A stretch of DNA of 64,000 nt from Ferrimonas aestuarii (GCF_005116665.1 NZ_SWCJ01000006.1:1-64000); one strand, 5' to 3'. Positions 42,834 to 53,713 are shown, counted from the stretch's first letter. A program made the numbers and translations. The notes: generated by a model from the letters alone, not told the origin.

Positions 42834-43443
42834 AACTTATGACAGCAGGCTGAGTCGCCAGCCACTCCAAGCTAACGTGTTGCAGTGCAGGTTGCAGAGG
42901 ATGCTCGGCGCACCAACTTGTCAGTTCTGGAGTCACTTGCTGATGCTGTTCCGGCAACCGCAGTTGCAGATAGTCCAGCGCCACCAACAGCACCAATTGA
43001 CTCAAACTGGTTTGTGGCGGCCAAGGCTGTTGATGCCAATCTTGATTTAACCGTACCACTGCGCGGCTAACGCCATCCAGGCTGCGTTGATGCAAGGTGC
43101 CAGCCTGAGGGTGAAAACGGCTCAAGGCCACAAAACGAAAACTCAGCTCCATCAGCCCCTTGGCCAACCCCAGCTGGGTAAATTCCTGAGACGATTGAGG
43201 CAAACTCAACCGTTGTTCTTGTCCCGCCATCTGGAAATACTGACAGATAGCCAAACTTTCGCTAATGGCACCTTCATCTAACTCCAGTGCGGGGATCTGC
43301 CCTAACGGATTCACCGCTAGCAGCGAATCAGGGTTTTCCCACGGCTCAACCCAGGTCAGAGACAGCGGCAAATTTTCAGTCAGTTTTGCAGCCACTACCG
43401 CCAGCCGAGAAAACGGTGACGTGGCATTTAAATACAGTTTCAT
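42832..43443 (-). CDS. Glutathione S-transferase-like protein
   Basis: A 203-residue cytoplasmic protein with an N-terminal thioredoxin-like domain. SPFSRLAVVAAKLTEN replaces the usual catalytic motif, and LGQIPALELDEG and ISESLAICQYF form the glutathione site. An all-helical C-terminal domain follows. It matches the YibF/GstA-like bacterial group; the Ser in TSPFSR could activate glutathione. Substrate is unknown. It precedes the MFS gene on the same strand by about 100 bp, but they read away from the reductase operon. Confidence 0.85.
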   Translation of the reverse strand: MKLYLNATSPFSRLAVVAAKLTENLPLSLTWVEPWENPDSLLAVNPLGQIPALELDEGAISESLAICQYFQMAGQEQRLSLPQSSQEFTQLGLAKGLMELSFRFVALSRFHPQAGTLHQRSLDGVSRAVVRLNQDWHQQPWPPQTSLSQLVLLVALDYLQLRLPEQHQQVTPELTSWCAEHPLQPALQHVSLEWLATQPAVIS

Positions 43444-43542
43444 GTCAACTCCCTATGGTCTGTATTGCTTTGGCGATGACGTCGGAGGCTAGGAGCTTGC
43501 GTTCAAAGACCGTTAGTCTTGCCCATACCGCCTCAAACACCT

Positions 43543-44730
43543 CTAATGATTTACCGCAAGGGGCTGCGGCTGAGTTTGGGTGGCTAAAATGGCGATGATT
43601 GACAGCCCCAGCGCCGCCGCACTCACCATAAACAGAGGCTGATAACTGCTAAGACCATCGGCCCAGTAGGCCATCACATAGCCAACGACACCCTGAGCGA
43701 GAGCAAATGCCAATGTCATCATGCTCCACGCCTTGGTATGGCGAGCCAGCCCGACGCATTCAAGGGTGTAAGTTGAAACCAATGTCACGGTGCCCGGAGT
43801 AAAGGCGCCAACCAGAATGGAGGAAAGCAGCAACGAGCCAGAGCTGGTACTGATCAGGGGCAGCGCCACCCCGAAGGCTTTTAAGGTAAACGCCATCACC
43901 AAGGCTCGCTTTACCCCCAGTCGGTCACCAAGTTGACCGGTTATCAACGGACCAATGGCTGCGCCCAAACCAAACATAGCCCAGAAAAAGCCGCCATGGA
44001 ACTGGCTCATCTGCAGCTCTCGCACCACAAAGTCCACCCAAAACAGCGTATGGGGCAGGTAACCAATGGCGTTAAAACTGTAAGCGAACAGAATTAAGCT
44101 TAAGGTCACCCACTGACCTTGAGACAGATCCCGCAGCCCGGCAGTCGCCGCCATGGTGGAACCATTTGGATCACTGCGCCACATGGGCCAACTGAGCACG
44201 GTAGCCACCAATGAGATCGCCCCCATCCCCAACCAAGCACTGGGCAAGCTCAATAGCAGCAACAACGGAATCAGGGTGCCCGATAACATCGCCCCCATGC
44301 CGATGCCCGCAAACACCACGCCACTGACACGGGCTTTAAGCTGAGGTTGGTGTAGCCGCACAATCATCGGTGGTGCCAACACCATCAACATGGCTCCAGC
44401 CACGCCGGCTAAGGTTCGCCAGCCATAAAACCACCATAATGGCCCATGTTGCCACGCGCAGCAGAGGTAACTCAGGGTACAAGCGATCATCGCCCAACGA
44501 ACCAGATTGCCACGCTCAAAATACTTCACCAACGCGTTGGCCGCTGGCGCTCCGAAGATGTACCCCAGCAGCGTTGCAACCCCGAGGTAGGACGCTTGGG
44601 CCTCACTGAACCACTGCTGTTGAATCAGCGCCGGAATCAAAGCGATGTAAGCAAACCGACCGATGCCGTTACCGACTAGGGTTGCCGCCAGCCCCGACAA
44701 GGACTGGCGATTAACCACTTGCGCCCTCAT
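43543..44730 (-). CDS. MFS transporter, YbfB/YjiJ type
   Basis: A 395-residue carrier with 12 predicted spans. LVGNGIGRFAYIALIPALIQQ at the N-terminus is characteristic of the YbfB/YjiJ group, and GWRTLAGVAGAMLMVLAPPM follows. The start overlaps the stop of the FAD/NAD(P) gene upstream by 4 nt (ATGA), so the two form an operon: the carrier may export or import what the flavoprotein acts on. Confidence 0.85.
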   Translation of the reverse strand: MRAQVVNRQSLSGLAATLVGNGIGRFAYIALIPALIQQQWFSEAQASYLGVATLLGYIFGAPAANALVKYFERGNLVRWAMIACTLSYLCCAWQHGPLWWFYGWRTLAGVAGAMLMVLAPPMIVRLHQPQLKARVSGVVFAGIGMGAMLSGTLIPLLLLLSLPSAWLGMGAISLVATVLSWPMWRSDPNGSTMAATAGLRDLSQGQWVTLSLILFAYSFNAIGYLPHTLFWVDFVVRELQMSQFHGGFFWAMFGLGAAIGPLITGQLGDRLGVKRALVMAFTLKAFGVALPLISTSSGSLLLSSILVGAFTPGTVTLVSTYTLECVGLARHTKAWSMMTLAFALAQGVVGYVMAYWADGLSSYQPLFMVSAAALGLSIIAILATQTQPQPLAVNH

Positions 44731-46547
44731 GCCATCGCCTCTTCAGGCTGAGACGACTTAAGGGCCATCATCTGCGCGACGACTCGGCCAGCATCCACAA
44801 TTGCGGTGGAATTCACCCCAGGCCGAGGTACGATAAAGGTGTAGAATTTACTGCCCTCGGTGGGCATTCCCAGCGCCCACATATCCGGAACCGGCCGACC
44901 ATTGCCATCAACCAGTTGCAGATCGCAGGTCACCTCAATGCCTCCTGGGTGGTAGTCGCGGTTATAGAATGGCCGAGCGTAACCACGGCGAATCAAATTT
45001 CGCCACAACGGCGGCTGGTCCTGCCCCGGAGTTGGCATGGCGATCTTAGCCTTCACCAGCCGATCCGCTTGATGGCGAGCCTCTGGCCAACGAGCGCTGT
45101 GTAAGCTGAGTTTTGCGCCATCGCTGGAGGTTTCAAATAACACATCTGGACCTAAGTTGATGCGAAGAATGCCCGCATCGATCAGCGCCAACATCTGCTC
45201 AATTCGTTCTTTCGGTGGCCCCACGGCGATGCGATTCATCACCGGCACAAAGCTTAAGTTAAACCACCGCTGAGATTCCGGAGTGAGGCCAGCAAAGTCG
45301 ATGGCATTTCGAATCGGGTCGCGAAGATCTCGCAATACGTCGCAGGCGGCCTTAAACGCACTATCGACATTGCCTTTATTGGCCTGATGCAGATCTTCTC
45401 GCAGGTACGCCATCAACCAGTGATCAAACTGTTGTGGTGAAGCCAGAACCGACTGAGGTATGGGGCTTACCATATCTTGCCAGCTCAATTGGTCAGTGGC
45501 AGGAATACGGCTGCTGATCAGCGCCTGGCGGCCGCTGGCATCACTAAACAGGAATTCATTGGCAAAACGCTGCGCGGCAATCACCCCCTGCTTCTCTTTT
45601 AGGTAGGCGTGATAATAGGCGTATTCCATGTCTAACCACAGCAGCGGGAATAGCTCGTTAACGAAATCGATCTGCCCTTGCTGGCGCAGTTGTTCCACCG
45701 CTTCAAAGGTCAAGAAACGCCCCTGATACTGTTGGTTCTCATGCTTTTGATTGGCTGCGCGGCCGGTCAGGGGCAAACCAGAACGGGAAAATGCCATCAG
45801 CTTAGGTTCTTGTCCCGACGCCAGATAACGCAAGCTCTTATCCACCGGGGAGCGCACAAACTGCCCGCCACGACCTTCGGTGAGTTCCGCGACCACATCA
45901 CACATGGTTAGTCCCATTCCCTGAATCGCCACCGTCATATCTGGAGTGATTCCCTGCAGCTGAGTGTCTACCGGGTAGGGATCTTCAATCACCAAGTCAT
46001 GTTGAGGCTGCTCCGCCTTGGGCTTGGTGTGCCCAGTGGCCAATACCAATCGGTCTTGATGATGGCGCTCTCCAAGCTCATCCATCACTACCCAAGCATC
46101 TTGATGGCGCTCAATGTCCACCACCTCACACTGCTGATGCACAATTTGAACGTTAGCTGGAGCCAGATCCTGAAGATAGAGAAATACCCAGTTGAGGTAA
46201 CGTCCAAACAAACGTCTTGAGTAGTAACCGTCAACTCTCAAATTCTCAGGTCGCCCCTCTTCCGGAGTCAGGCTCGATAACCACTGATAAAAGTTGGGTC
46301 CTTGAATCACCGCTCCCGCCTGCTTCACCGATTCATCGGCAAACATGGTGATTTGCTCGGCAATGGTGTTAACCAATAGGTAATCGGGTTGATGGATATG
46401 GTGACAGCCTGGGCCAGCCATGGAGGGGTCAAACAGGGTAATCTTTAAGGCTCGTTCTGGGTGATTCAGGCCAAAAGCCAACACACGTTCAAGTGCACTC
46501 AGACCACGGGGGCCGGCCCCAACAATGCCAATTTTTACTACTGTCAT
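44727..46547 (-). CDS. FAD/NAD(P)-binding protein (NAD_binding_9 family)
   Basis: A 606-residue cytoplasmic flavoprotein. The N-terminus has the dinucleotide motif IGIVGAGPRGLSALERVL, then CHHIHQPDYLLVNTIAEQ and a second nucleotide site (LVLATGHTKPK... VAIQGMGLTMCDVVAELT). The family covers large proteins of unknown function, some linked with siderophore or amino-acid-derived metabolites. It is co-transcribed with the MFS carrier downstream (4-nt overlap). The chemistry is unknown. Confidence 0.82.
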   Translation of the reverse strand: MTVVKIGIVGAGPRGLSALERVLAFGLNHPERALKITLFDPSMAGPGCHHIHQPDYLLVNTIAEQITMFADESVKQAGAVIQGPNFYQWLSSLTPEEGRPENLRVDGYYSRRLFGRYLNWVFLYLQDLAPANVQIVHQQCEVVDIERHQDAWVVMDELGERHHQDRLVLATGHTKPKAEQPQHDLVIEDPYPVDTQLQGITPDMTVAIQGMGLTMCDVVAELTEGRGGQFVRSPVDKSLRYLASGQEPKLMAFSRSGLPLTGRAANQKHENQQYQGRFLTFEAVEQLRQQGQIDFVNELFPLLWLDMEYAYYHAYLKEKQGVIAAQRFANEFLFSDASGRQALISSRIPATDQLSWQDMVSPIPQSVLASPQQFDHWLMAYLREDLHQANKGNVDSAFKAACDVLRDLRDPIRNAIDFAGLTPESQRWFNLSFVPVMNRIAVGPPKERIEQMLALIDAGILRINLGPDVLFETSSDGAKLSLHSARWPEARHQADRLVKAKIAMPTPGQDQPPLWRNLIRRGYARPFYNRDYHPGGIEVTCDLQLVDGNGRPVPDMWALGMPTEGSKFYTFIVPRPGVNSTAIVDAGRVVAQMMALKSSQPEEAMA

Positions 46548-47216
46548 GGAACATCCTTTCTCGTGACAACAACATCAGGTTACGGCGCCGCACTTCACAA
46601 CATCCTGTTCAGATTCACCGTATAAGCGCCGTCAAGATAACAAGATTAGCCCTTGTAACAAGTAGGGGGTTTTCACTCAGCGGCGTACGAACTTCAACGT
46701 CCACCTCCCGTATTTCAAAGCCAAAAAGTCCGACTTACTAGCGTTCCCAGCTTTTAACCTTGGAGAACGCCACAGATAGTTCCCAAGTTTGCTGTCACAC
46801 CAGCATAACGCCTTGTTCATGAGCCAGACTGAGTTTGATTCAAAGGGGCTAAGTTTCGATTTCTCGCTCAACACCAATGGCGAATAACTCACTTAATTAG
46901 GGTATTTACTCTGAACTAATGCTCTCTAGCAGCAGGCTCACGGGCAAGCCCCTCAAGCAGCAATTTTTTTCTCTGATAATCTCTAAGCCCATCCAAGTCT
47001 TATTGACGCTGTAACCCTCATTAGCTCTCAATTCCTACACTAAAAAGTAAGAAAAACAGGCTGATTACTGCGTTTTCCTACGAGGTCATACCTGTTCACA
47101 TAACGGTAATAATCTGATATCAAACTACTCAGGCTTACTCTGAGCCTACAGCCAAGGATGTCATACCATTACGGTATTGGAGGCTTAAAAACTATAACGA
47201 AGAACAAGGAAGACTC
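46548..47216. other. Long intergenic region with a possible degraded repeat
   Basis: 670 bp between divergent genes. No convincing gene. On the plus strand around 46686-46778 a short frame encodes a peptide with FNVHLPYFKAKKSD, without a start or a supported function. I remember similar peptides scattered in related genomes, which suggests a dispersed repeat, but I cannot confirm that. Near the phoD gene, GTCATA-type elements (47083-47101 and 47158-47164) vaguely resemble Pho boxes. Confidence 0.35.
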
Positions 47217-49550
47217 ATGAGCTATACCCGTCGCCGTTTCCTGCAGACTCTTGTGGTTTCTGCCGGTGCTGTAACCCTGTCCAGCCTGACTGGCTGTTCT
47301 AATGATGACAATACCGACAGCCAACCTTCGGACTCATTGCCCACCATTGCACCAGAGTACTTTCCACAATCCGTGATGTCCGGCGATCCCCGCCCAGACT
47401 CCGTAATTCTGTGGACCCGAGCCATCGATGGTGATGCCGATCTCAGTGTGACATTACAGGTCGCCAAAGACGCCGAATTTACCGAGCTACTGGTCGATGA
47501 AGCCTTCACCACCAGTGCCGACAACGGCCGCTGCCTCAAAGTGAGAGTCATCGATCTTGACGCTCATCAGCACTACTACTACCGCTTCATGTTCCAAAAA
47601 GAGGGTAAGTGGATGAGTAGCCGCATCGGCCGCACCAAAACCGCAGCCATGGCCGATGCCGATGTGCCGGTGAAGTTTGGCTTTGCTTCCTGCCAAGACT
47701 ATGGCGGTCGCTACTACAACACCTACCTATCTTTGCTGGCCCAAGACGATCTAGACTTCGTCCTGCATCTGGGTGACTACATCTACGAGACGGTAGGCGA
47801 CAGTGGCTTTCAAGATGCCACCGAAGAGCGCAGCATCGAATTCCGCGATCCAGAGGGTGCCATTCAGATGGGCACCGAAGACGCACCATTGGCAGCCGCA
47901 GCCAGCGTAGACAACTATCGCCAACTGTATGAAACCTACCGCAGCGATCCGATTCTGCAACAGGTGCACGAGCGCTTCCCACTGGTCGCCATCTGGGACG
48001 ACCACGAATTCTCCGACGACAGCTGGCAGGACGTCGCCACCTACTACGATGGCGCCAAAGACGAACAACACAGTCAGCGTAAACGCAACGCTGAGCAGGT
48101 CTACTTTGAGTTCATGCCCATTGACCATACCTCAGCCCACGGTGATGACGGCGCTGGCTTGATGGCTGTAGATGAATCTCAGCTGTTTCCCAACACCAAG
48201 ATCTATCGCGAATTGCGCTTCGGTCAGCACCTGCACCTCGCGCTCACCGATTACCGGACTTTCCGTCCAGATCACCTGATTCCTGAAGATGCCTTCCCCG
48301 GCACCGTGGTCATGGATGCGGCCACACTCACCGCATTTCTCACCGCCACAGGCATGCCGCAGCCGGTTGTAGACGCCACCGTCGCCGCCATGAGCCCGGT
48401 CATCGACATAGACGCACCGGAAATGGCGGTATACAAAGCCAGCTTCATCGACCTGTTCACCGGTCTCTATACCCAAGAGCTGGCCACCCGATTGCAGATA
48501 GACCCCGCCACAGCGGCGGTAGAAGCGGCCACTCGAGCCCAGAATGCCATCCAAGGTAAGCTGACCAGCAGCTATCTGAACTTGGCCCTCGCTGGTGCTC
48601 AGACCAGCCTGCCGGCAGACCACCCTCTGCAGGCGTTGCCACCACTACCAGAAACCGGAATCGAAACCGGTCTTGGCTTTTACACCTTGGGCAAGACCAG
48701 CCTGTTTGCCGATTTAGGCGCTCGCTATCTGGTGATCAAAGACACCTTTGACCTCTATGCTGGCTACCTAGAGTGGTTGGCCCAGCAGGAAGGAAAGAGC
48801 GTGCAAAGCCCCTATGATGCTGAGCAGCTTGCGTGGCTCAGCGGCGTACTGACCCAAAGCGATGCCACCCACAAGATGATGGCAACCTCGGTGTCTTTTG
48901 CGCCACTACTGGCGGATCTGTCTGATAGCCGTCCCGATAGCGGCGTGCCGGATCTGGAGGCGGTACTTAACTCCGATCTGGTGCCGTCGTCTCTGAAACA
49001 GCGTCTTTACCTCAACGTGGATCACTGGGATGGCTTCCCACAGTACAAAACCAATCTGGTTAAAGATCTGCTCAGCCCTACCGGCACCATCACCTTTGCT
49101 GGCGACATCCACGCCACCTTCGTAACTCAGCACCCAACGGATGCAGCCACTGGCAATACCGCCATCGATTTCACCACCAGTTCGGTCAGCTCTGGCACCT
49201 TTGGCTCATTTTTGGATGAGGGCCTTCAAGGTCTGTTGTCTCAGCTGGGGCCGGTACCGGAGGAGATTGATCAGCTCAAATATTTCTTCGATACCATCGC
49301 TTTGACTGCCAGTAAGCGTGACGACGTCACCTCAAAGCTGAAGTTCTCAAAGATGTGGGAACACGGCGTTGGCGTGGCAACCGCCACCTCAGACGGTGTG
49401 CAGGTGGCCTTCCACAACATCCCTACTTTCTGGGATGGCACCGACTGGGTTCGCACTTCGTTCTACGACAACCCACAAGCCTTCTTGGCCCAGGTGCGCA
49501 CGCACTTGGTTAACTGGAAAGATGGCGAGCTAACTATCCTGCCCGCCTAA
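47217..49550 (+). CDS. phoD: PhoD-family alkaline phosphatase/phosphodiesterase, Tat lipoprotein
   Basis: Hydrolyses phosphate mono- or diesters in the periplasm or at the surface with a calcium-iron centre. The 777 residues start with a Tat motif (YTRRRFLQTLV) and a lipobox LTGC (Cys27). The fibronectin-like N-domain has QSVMSGDPRPDSVILWTRA; the catalytic domain has FGFASCQDY, VLHLGDYIYE, IWDDHEFSDD and TFAGDIHATF. It is longer than Bacillus PhoD because of insertions around residues 370-560, mostly helical. Pho-box-like sequence upstream is weak. Confidence 0.9.
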   Translation: MSYTRRRFLQTLVVSAGAVTLSSLTGCSNDDNTDSQPSDSLPTIAPEYFPQSVMSGDPRPDSVILWTRAIDGDADLSVTLQVAKDAEFTELLVDEAFTTSADNGRCLKVRVIDLDAHQHYYYRFMFQKEGKWMSSRIGRTKTAAMADADVPVKFGFASCQDYGGRYYNTYLSLLAQDDLDFVLHLGDYIYETVGDSGFQDATEERSIEFRDPEGAIQMGTEDAPLAAAASVDNYRQLYETYRSDPILQQVHERFPLVAIWDDHEFSDDSWQDVATYYDGAKDEQHSQRKRNAEQVYFEFMPIDHTSAHGDDGAGLMAVDESQLFPNTKIYRELRFGQHLHLALTDYRTFRPDHLIPEDAFPGTVVMDAATLTAFLTATGMPQPVVDATVAAMSPVIDIDAPEMAVYKASFIDLFTGLYTQELATRLQIDPATAAVEAATRAQNAIQGKLTSSYLNLALAGAQTSLPADHPLQALPPLPETGIETGLGFYTLGKTSLFADLGARYLVIKDTFDLYAGYLEWLAQQEGKSVQSPYDAEQLAWLSGVLTQSDATHKMMATSVSFAPLLADLSDSRPDSGVPDLEAVLNSDLVPSSLKQRLYLNVDHWDGFPQYKTNLVKDLLSPTGTITFAGDIHATFVTQHPTDAATGNTAIDFTTSSVSSGTFGSFLDEGLQGLLSQLGPVPEEIDQLKYFFDTIALTASKRDDVTSKLKFSKMWEHGVGVATATSDGVQVAFHNIPTFWDGTDWVRTSFYDNPQAFLAQVRTHLVNWKDGELTILPA

Positions 49551-49584
49551 GCCCAGATAAGCCAAACTCTAACTAAGCCAAAAC

Positions 49585-49612
49585 AAAGGCCAGCGTTCAA
49601 GCTGGCCTTTCT
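49585..49612. terminator. Terminator after phoD
   Basis: AAAGGCCAGC-GTTCAA-GCTGGCCTTT, symmetrical and placed between convergent genes. Confidence 0.88.
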
Positions 49613-49652
49613 TGTTATTGCGGCAAAGAAAATTTAGCTCGGAATAACCGCT

Positions 49653-51302
49653 CTACCCCTTGCTCAGATATTCAACGCGATTTCGCCCCAGTTCTTTAGC
49701 CTGATACAAACAGTCGTCTGCTCGTTTTAGGACATGGGACTGAGTCTCGTTGGGCTGACACTGGCTAACCCCCAAACTGATGGTCAGGCTCCCAATGTAT
49801 TGAAACTGGTGGGCTTCTACTTTGAGCAGCAACTTCTCAGCCAACACTAAGGCTTGCTTGAGGTTGGTTTCTGGGCAAACAATGAGGAACTCCTCCCCGC
49901 CCCAGCGACCAAAAATGTCAGCGCGTCTCAGCCCTTGTTGAATCAACCCCACCAGCTCTTGAAGCACTTTATCCCCGACCATATGACCGAAATCGTCGTT
50001 GATCCGCTTAAAGTAGTCGACATCAAACAAAATCACTGAGTAGACGCGCTCATAGCGCTCAGCTCTAACGTGCTCTTTCTGCAGAGACTCATCCAGCTTG
50101 TATCGATTGTAGATCCCTGTCAGTTGATCCGAGGTCGCCATCTCTGACAATAACTGGTTCTGCTTCTCAAGCTTAAGGTGGGACGCATTGATCTCCTTAT
50201 AAGCCTGCTCAAGCTGCTGGGAGCGGCGATACAACTCATTTTCTGTCAATTGCACCACTTCTCGAGCAATGTAACCGATCTCATTATCGGGAAACTCGTA
50301 GTGACGTCCCCGCTCAGTATCCTTACGAATCAATTGCTTAACATGAACGAACAGTTCCTGCATTGGCTGAGCAATTTTCCGACTAAATACCGAACTGAAT
50401 AGGAATATCAGCAATAGCGCCACGAAAGCCAAGATAACGATATTCCCCAGTACCTTATATAAAATAGGCTCAAGGGCTTCCCAAAGATCAATTACCGTAA
50501 ACAACCGCCATCCAGTTTCGTCGATAGTAGAATAGAAAGCTAACTTGTAGTGACCCGCATAGCGATAATTCGTAAAGCCTTGCGTCGTTTCTAAAATCAC
50601 ATTGGCGTCCATGACACTATCAATATTGTGATTAATTAGATCAGGGTTTCCATGAATGATAACTTTCCCCGTAGAGTCCGTAATGAAACTGTAAAAAGAC
50701 TGATACTCTGTCGCTCGCTCATTTAGTAGATCAGTGATCACCCCAAGCGCACTGTCGATGGCCACCACCCCTTGACTGCCATCAATTGGATTGGTGAATG
50801 CCTTGCAGGTAGTAAACAGCCAATCGTTGTACACGACGTCACGGTAGGGCAACCCGGTAACCCGATTTGGCGAACGTTCAATGGCTTGCAGATACCAAGG
50901 GCGGGTAGAAGGCTGATAACCATCGGGAACATTCCAAGTATCGATCAGCATTAGGTCGTTCTGATAACCGGCATAAACGTGAGTGATCCGAGTACTAGTC
51001 GTAGTAACAATGCCGAACTTTTTCGTTAATTGCTGGTGTTCAACCTCAGACAGACTGGCGGCTTCACGGACGATATCGGTAGTCGCGAACTCCTCCACCA
51101 TCGTGGAAATATCATTAAAATGTGCGTCGATACTGTAGTTGATGGATTGGTTTTTCTGCTTAACCAGTTCGTGGGCTTTACTGCGCTCAGAGTCATACAA
51201 CAGCGCAATCATAAGAATCACATAAAAGAAAAATATGATGCCTAGATAGAAGCAGCTCTCTTTAAAAATCTCTCTTCGAATACTCGAAGCTGGCTTTTTC
51301 AT
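49653..51302 (-). CDS. Membrane-bound diguanylate cyclase with dCache sensor
   Basis: A 549-residue protein: TM at about 18-35, a periplasmic dCache-like domain (40-280, with DTWNVPDGYQPSTRPWYLQA as the conserved PAS-like core), a second TM at about 290-310, a HAMP-like linker and coiled coil, and a C-terminal GGDEF domain. The active-site variant is GGEEF (RWGGEEFLIVCP), which is normally active, and RRAD five residues before it is a product-inhibition I-site. It should make c-di-GMP in response to a periplasmic ligand, perhaps shared with the divergent chemoreceptor, which also has a dCache domain. Confidence 0.9.
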   Translation of the reverse strand: MKKPASSIRREIFKESCFYLGIIFFFYVILMIALLYDSERSKAHELVKQKNQSINYSIDAHFNDISTMVEEFATTDIVREAASLSEVEHQQLTKKFGIVTTTSTRITHVYAGYQNDLMLIDTWNVPDGYQPSTRPWYLQAIERSPNRVTGLPYRDVVYNDWLFTTCKAFTNPIDGSQGVVAIDSALGVITDLLNERATEYQSFYSFITDSTGKVIIHGNPDLINHNIDSVMDANVILETTQGFTNYRYAGHYKLAFYSTIDETGWRLFTVIDLWEALEPILYKVLGNIVILAFVALLLIFLFSSVFSRKIAQPMQELFVHVKQLIRKDTERGRHYEFPDNEIGYIAREVVQLTENELYRRSQQLEQAYKEINASHLKLEKQNQLLSEMATSDQLTGIYNRYKLDESLQKEHVRAERYERVYSVILFDVDYFKRINDDFGHMVGDKVLQELVGLIQQGLRRADIFGRWGGEEFLIVCPETNLKQALVLAEKLLLKVEAHQFQYIGSLTISLGVSQCQPNETQSHVLKRADDCLYQAKELGRNRVEYLSKG

Positions 51303-51764
51303 AAACGACTAAACCCATCACAATCACTTTCTCTCGCTAAGCGAGGCCGGATTAAATTTATCAGTAAGAATAGAAAAGGATAACCAAACCCACTCACACA
51401 TACTAATAAATTGAATAAAATCCTCTCAAAAGCGTCAAATAGCACTCGCTTTTATCTTTCTAAATAGATATAAAATCACCGGAATTTAATTCAAGACTAA
51501 GGCGTAATAAAATCGCCTAGACACACTCACTTTTTTTACAGCAAAACCACAAAAAATCAGCAACCCAATTCAGAACAGCCCCGATGACAACAAAGCAGCT
51601 ACAATCATGGTGATAAATTGATCAGAATTTATTTTTAAATATTATTCATTAATTAATGTGTAAATTTTGCTTATCGCGCATCAGCATTGTGATTAACCGG
51701 TCGCTTATCTGAATAACCCCATAAACAAACCACTCTTTTCAAAATTCCTGCGATGGAGTATCCC
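51303..51764. other. AT-rich divergent control region
   Basis: About 460 bp between the GGDEF gene and the chemoreceptor gene, strikingly AT-rich compared with its neighbours. No ORF or RNA seen. It must hold both promoters; a TGATAAATTGATCA sequence near 51611 is the only dyad that I noticed. Confidence 0.4.
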
Positions 51765-53672
51765 GTGCTATCCAGTTTCAAAGGCCGACTGATCGGCATG
51801 ATGATGTTGTTACTCACTCTAGCTTTGGCCATCAGTAACATCATTGCCTATAACCGTCTCAGTCACACCATCAGTAGCGACGCTGATCGTTTCTCTATGA
51901 GCAATGCAACCGAAGCATCCACTCAAGTGGAAAATTGGTTTCACACTATCCGCGATGGTTTAATTGAAGCCGCCCCCAGTTTTACCTCCCTGTATGACGA
52001 CCAGCTGATCGTCGCGATGCTGCGTCAACATGCCTCAGCGTCTCAAGCCACCAACATTCTAGTGGGTTATGAAGATGGTCGCTCTTACGGAGCCATCGGC
52101 GGAAAACGCGATCTCGCAAACTACGACCCAAGACAGCGAGACTGGTATCGCTTGGCAAAAAACGCTGGCCGAACTGTGGTCACCGAGGTGTATAACGACG
52201 CCATCACCAACGCCATGATGATCAGCATCTCCACCCCGTTCTACGACGACGGCCGTCTCAATGGTGTGATGTTGGCAGACATCGAACTCCATGAACTGGA
52301 TGAAATCATCGAGCGAGCCAGCTTTGCAGGTGCCACCATCATGGTGATGGATCACAGCAGCCTGATGTTGGCGGTCAACACCAATAAATACACAGCCGGC
52401 AAATCCAAACTGGCGGAAGTTTCCGGCCTCAGACCACTGACAGAAAAAGTGATGACTGAAGGCAAAGGTGCTCACCACTATGAACTCTTCGGCGTTAATA
52501 AAGTTGCCTATTTCCAGAACATCAAACTGGATGACAACAACCAATGGCACTTCTTTATTGGCCTCGATACCTCAGTCGCCTATGCAGAGCTGAAACAGGC
52601 CACCACTCAAACCCTGCTTTGGAGTGCGGTGATGCTGATCGCCTCAATGCTGGCAATGCTGGCCTCACTGTCGGTGCTCTACCGTCCCATTCTTGAACTC
52701 AAAGATACCGTCAACGATCTGGCCAGCGGTCAAGGCGACCTAACTCAGCGCCTAGCCATTCGCAACCAAGATGATCTGGGTCAGATTGCAGGCAGCATCA
52801 ACCGCTTTATCGAAACCTTGCAACAGCTGATGCTCGACGTGTCTCACTCCAGCTCCGATTCCGAACAGGGCACCCAACGTTTGGTAGCCCAGAATCAACA
52901 AAGCTACCAATTGCTGCAAAAGCATACCGGCGAAACCGAGCAGGTGGTCACCGCCATCAGCCAGATGAGCGAAGCGGCCCACAGCATTGCTAGAGATGCG
53001 GTACAAACCGCTGAGCTGACTCAATCCGCCGCCCAAGAAGCCAACCAATCGAAAGAGGTTGTTAAAGACGCCGTTGCCAGCTCTTCAGAGTTGATCAACC
53101 AGGTAGAGACCATGGAACAACGTATCCAGGCGATGACCAGCGACACCAAGCGCATCGAATCGGTTCTCGATGTGATTGGCAGCATTGCTGAGCAGACCAA
53201 CTTACTGGCACTGAATGCCGCCATTGAGGCTGCCCGTGCCGGTGAGCAGGGCCGAGGATTTGCCGTGGTTGCCGACGAAGTGCGAGCCCTCGCAGCCCGC
53301 ACCCAAGAGAGCACCTCTGAGATCAACACCATGCTCAACAGCCTCAGCCACGCCAGTCAGGAAGTGGTTGCCGCCATGGATGAGACCAAGCAGGTGTGTG
53401 AGCACAGTGCCCACAATACCGCCAGCGTCAGCCAATCTCTGGACACCATGACCAACTCCATCGTGGCCATTGATGAGCTCAGCGCCCAGATCTCCGCCGC
53501 CGCCGAGGAACAGAGTACGGTGACCAAAGAGATCAACCTGAACATGTCCCAAATTCAGGAGCTAGTCGGTGAGCTGGGTGATACCGGCAGACAACTATTG
53601 GGTGAAACGGAACAACTGCAAAGCAGCAATCAGCAGCTGGGCAGTGTGGTCTCTCGCTTTAAACTGCAGTAA
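51765..53672 (+). CDS. Methyl-accepting chemotaxis protein (dCache type)
   Basis: A receptor of about 635 residues: TM at about 10-28, a periplasmic dCache domain (35-275) with [27 protein letters not shown] and [14 protein letters not shown] second TM lies at about 285-305, then HAMP ([21 protein letters not shown]) and the signalling tip [20 protein letters not shown]. The dCache core motif [11 protein letters not shown] is typical of amino acid or similar small-ligand sensors. GTG 51765 has GGAG 6 nt upstream, better than ATG 51753, which has none. It is divergent from the GGDEF gene. Confidence 0.92.
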   Translation: MLSSFKGRLIGMMMLLLTLALAISNIIAYNRLSHTISSDADRFSMSNATEASTQVENWFHTIRDGLIEAAPSFTSLYDDQLIVAMLRQHASASQATNILVGYEDGRSYGAIGGKRDLANYDPRQRDWYRLAKNAGRTVVTEVYNDAITNAMMISISTPFYDDGRLNGVMLADIELHELDEIIERASFAGATIMVMDHSSLMLAVNTNKYTAGKSKLAEVSGLRPLTEKVMTEGKGAHHYELFGVNKVAYFQNIKLDDNNQWHFFIGLDTSVAYAELKQATTQTLLWSAVMLIASMLAMLASLSVLYRPILELKDTVNDLASGQGDLTQRLAIRNQDDLGQIAGSINRFIETLQQLMLDVSHSSSDSEQGTQRLVAQNQQSYQLLQKHTGETEQVVTAISQMSEAAHSIARDAVQTAELTQSAAQEANQSKEVVKDAVASSSELINQVETMEQRIQAMTSDTKRIESVLDVIGSIAEQTNLLALNAAIEAARAGEQGRGFAVVADEVRALAARTQESTSEINTMLNSLSHASQEVVAAMDETKQVCEHSAHNTASVSQSLDTMTNSIVAIDELSAQISAAAEEQSTVTKEINLNMSQIQELVGELGDTGRQLLGETEQLQSSNQQLGSVVSRFKLQ

Positions 53673-53685
53673 CACCTAAGACACT

Positions 53686-53713
53686 AAGGGCGCTCCATTG
53701 AGCGCCCTTTTTT
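53686..53713 (+). terminator. Terminator after the second chemoreceptor gene
   Basis: AAGGGCGCTC-CATT-GAGCGCCCTT with six T. Confidence 0.9.

Noticed and set aside
46677..46892. 71-residue minus-strand ORF
   Set aside because: No ribosome site, no family pattern, and the same DNA gives repeat-like peptides in another frame.
47083..47101. Pho box upstream of phoD
   Set aside because: AGGTCAT and TTCAC elements are present but with the wrong spacing; not strong enough for a feature.
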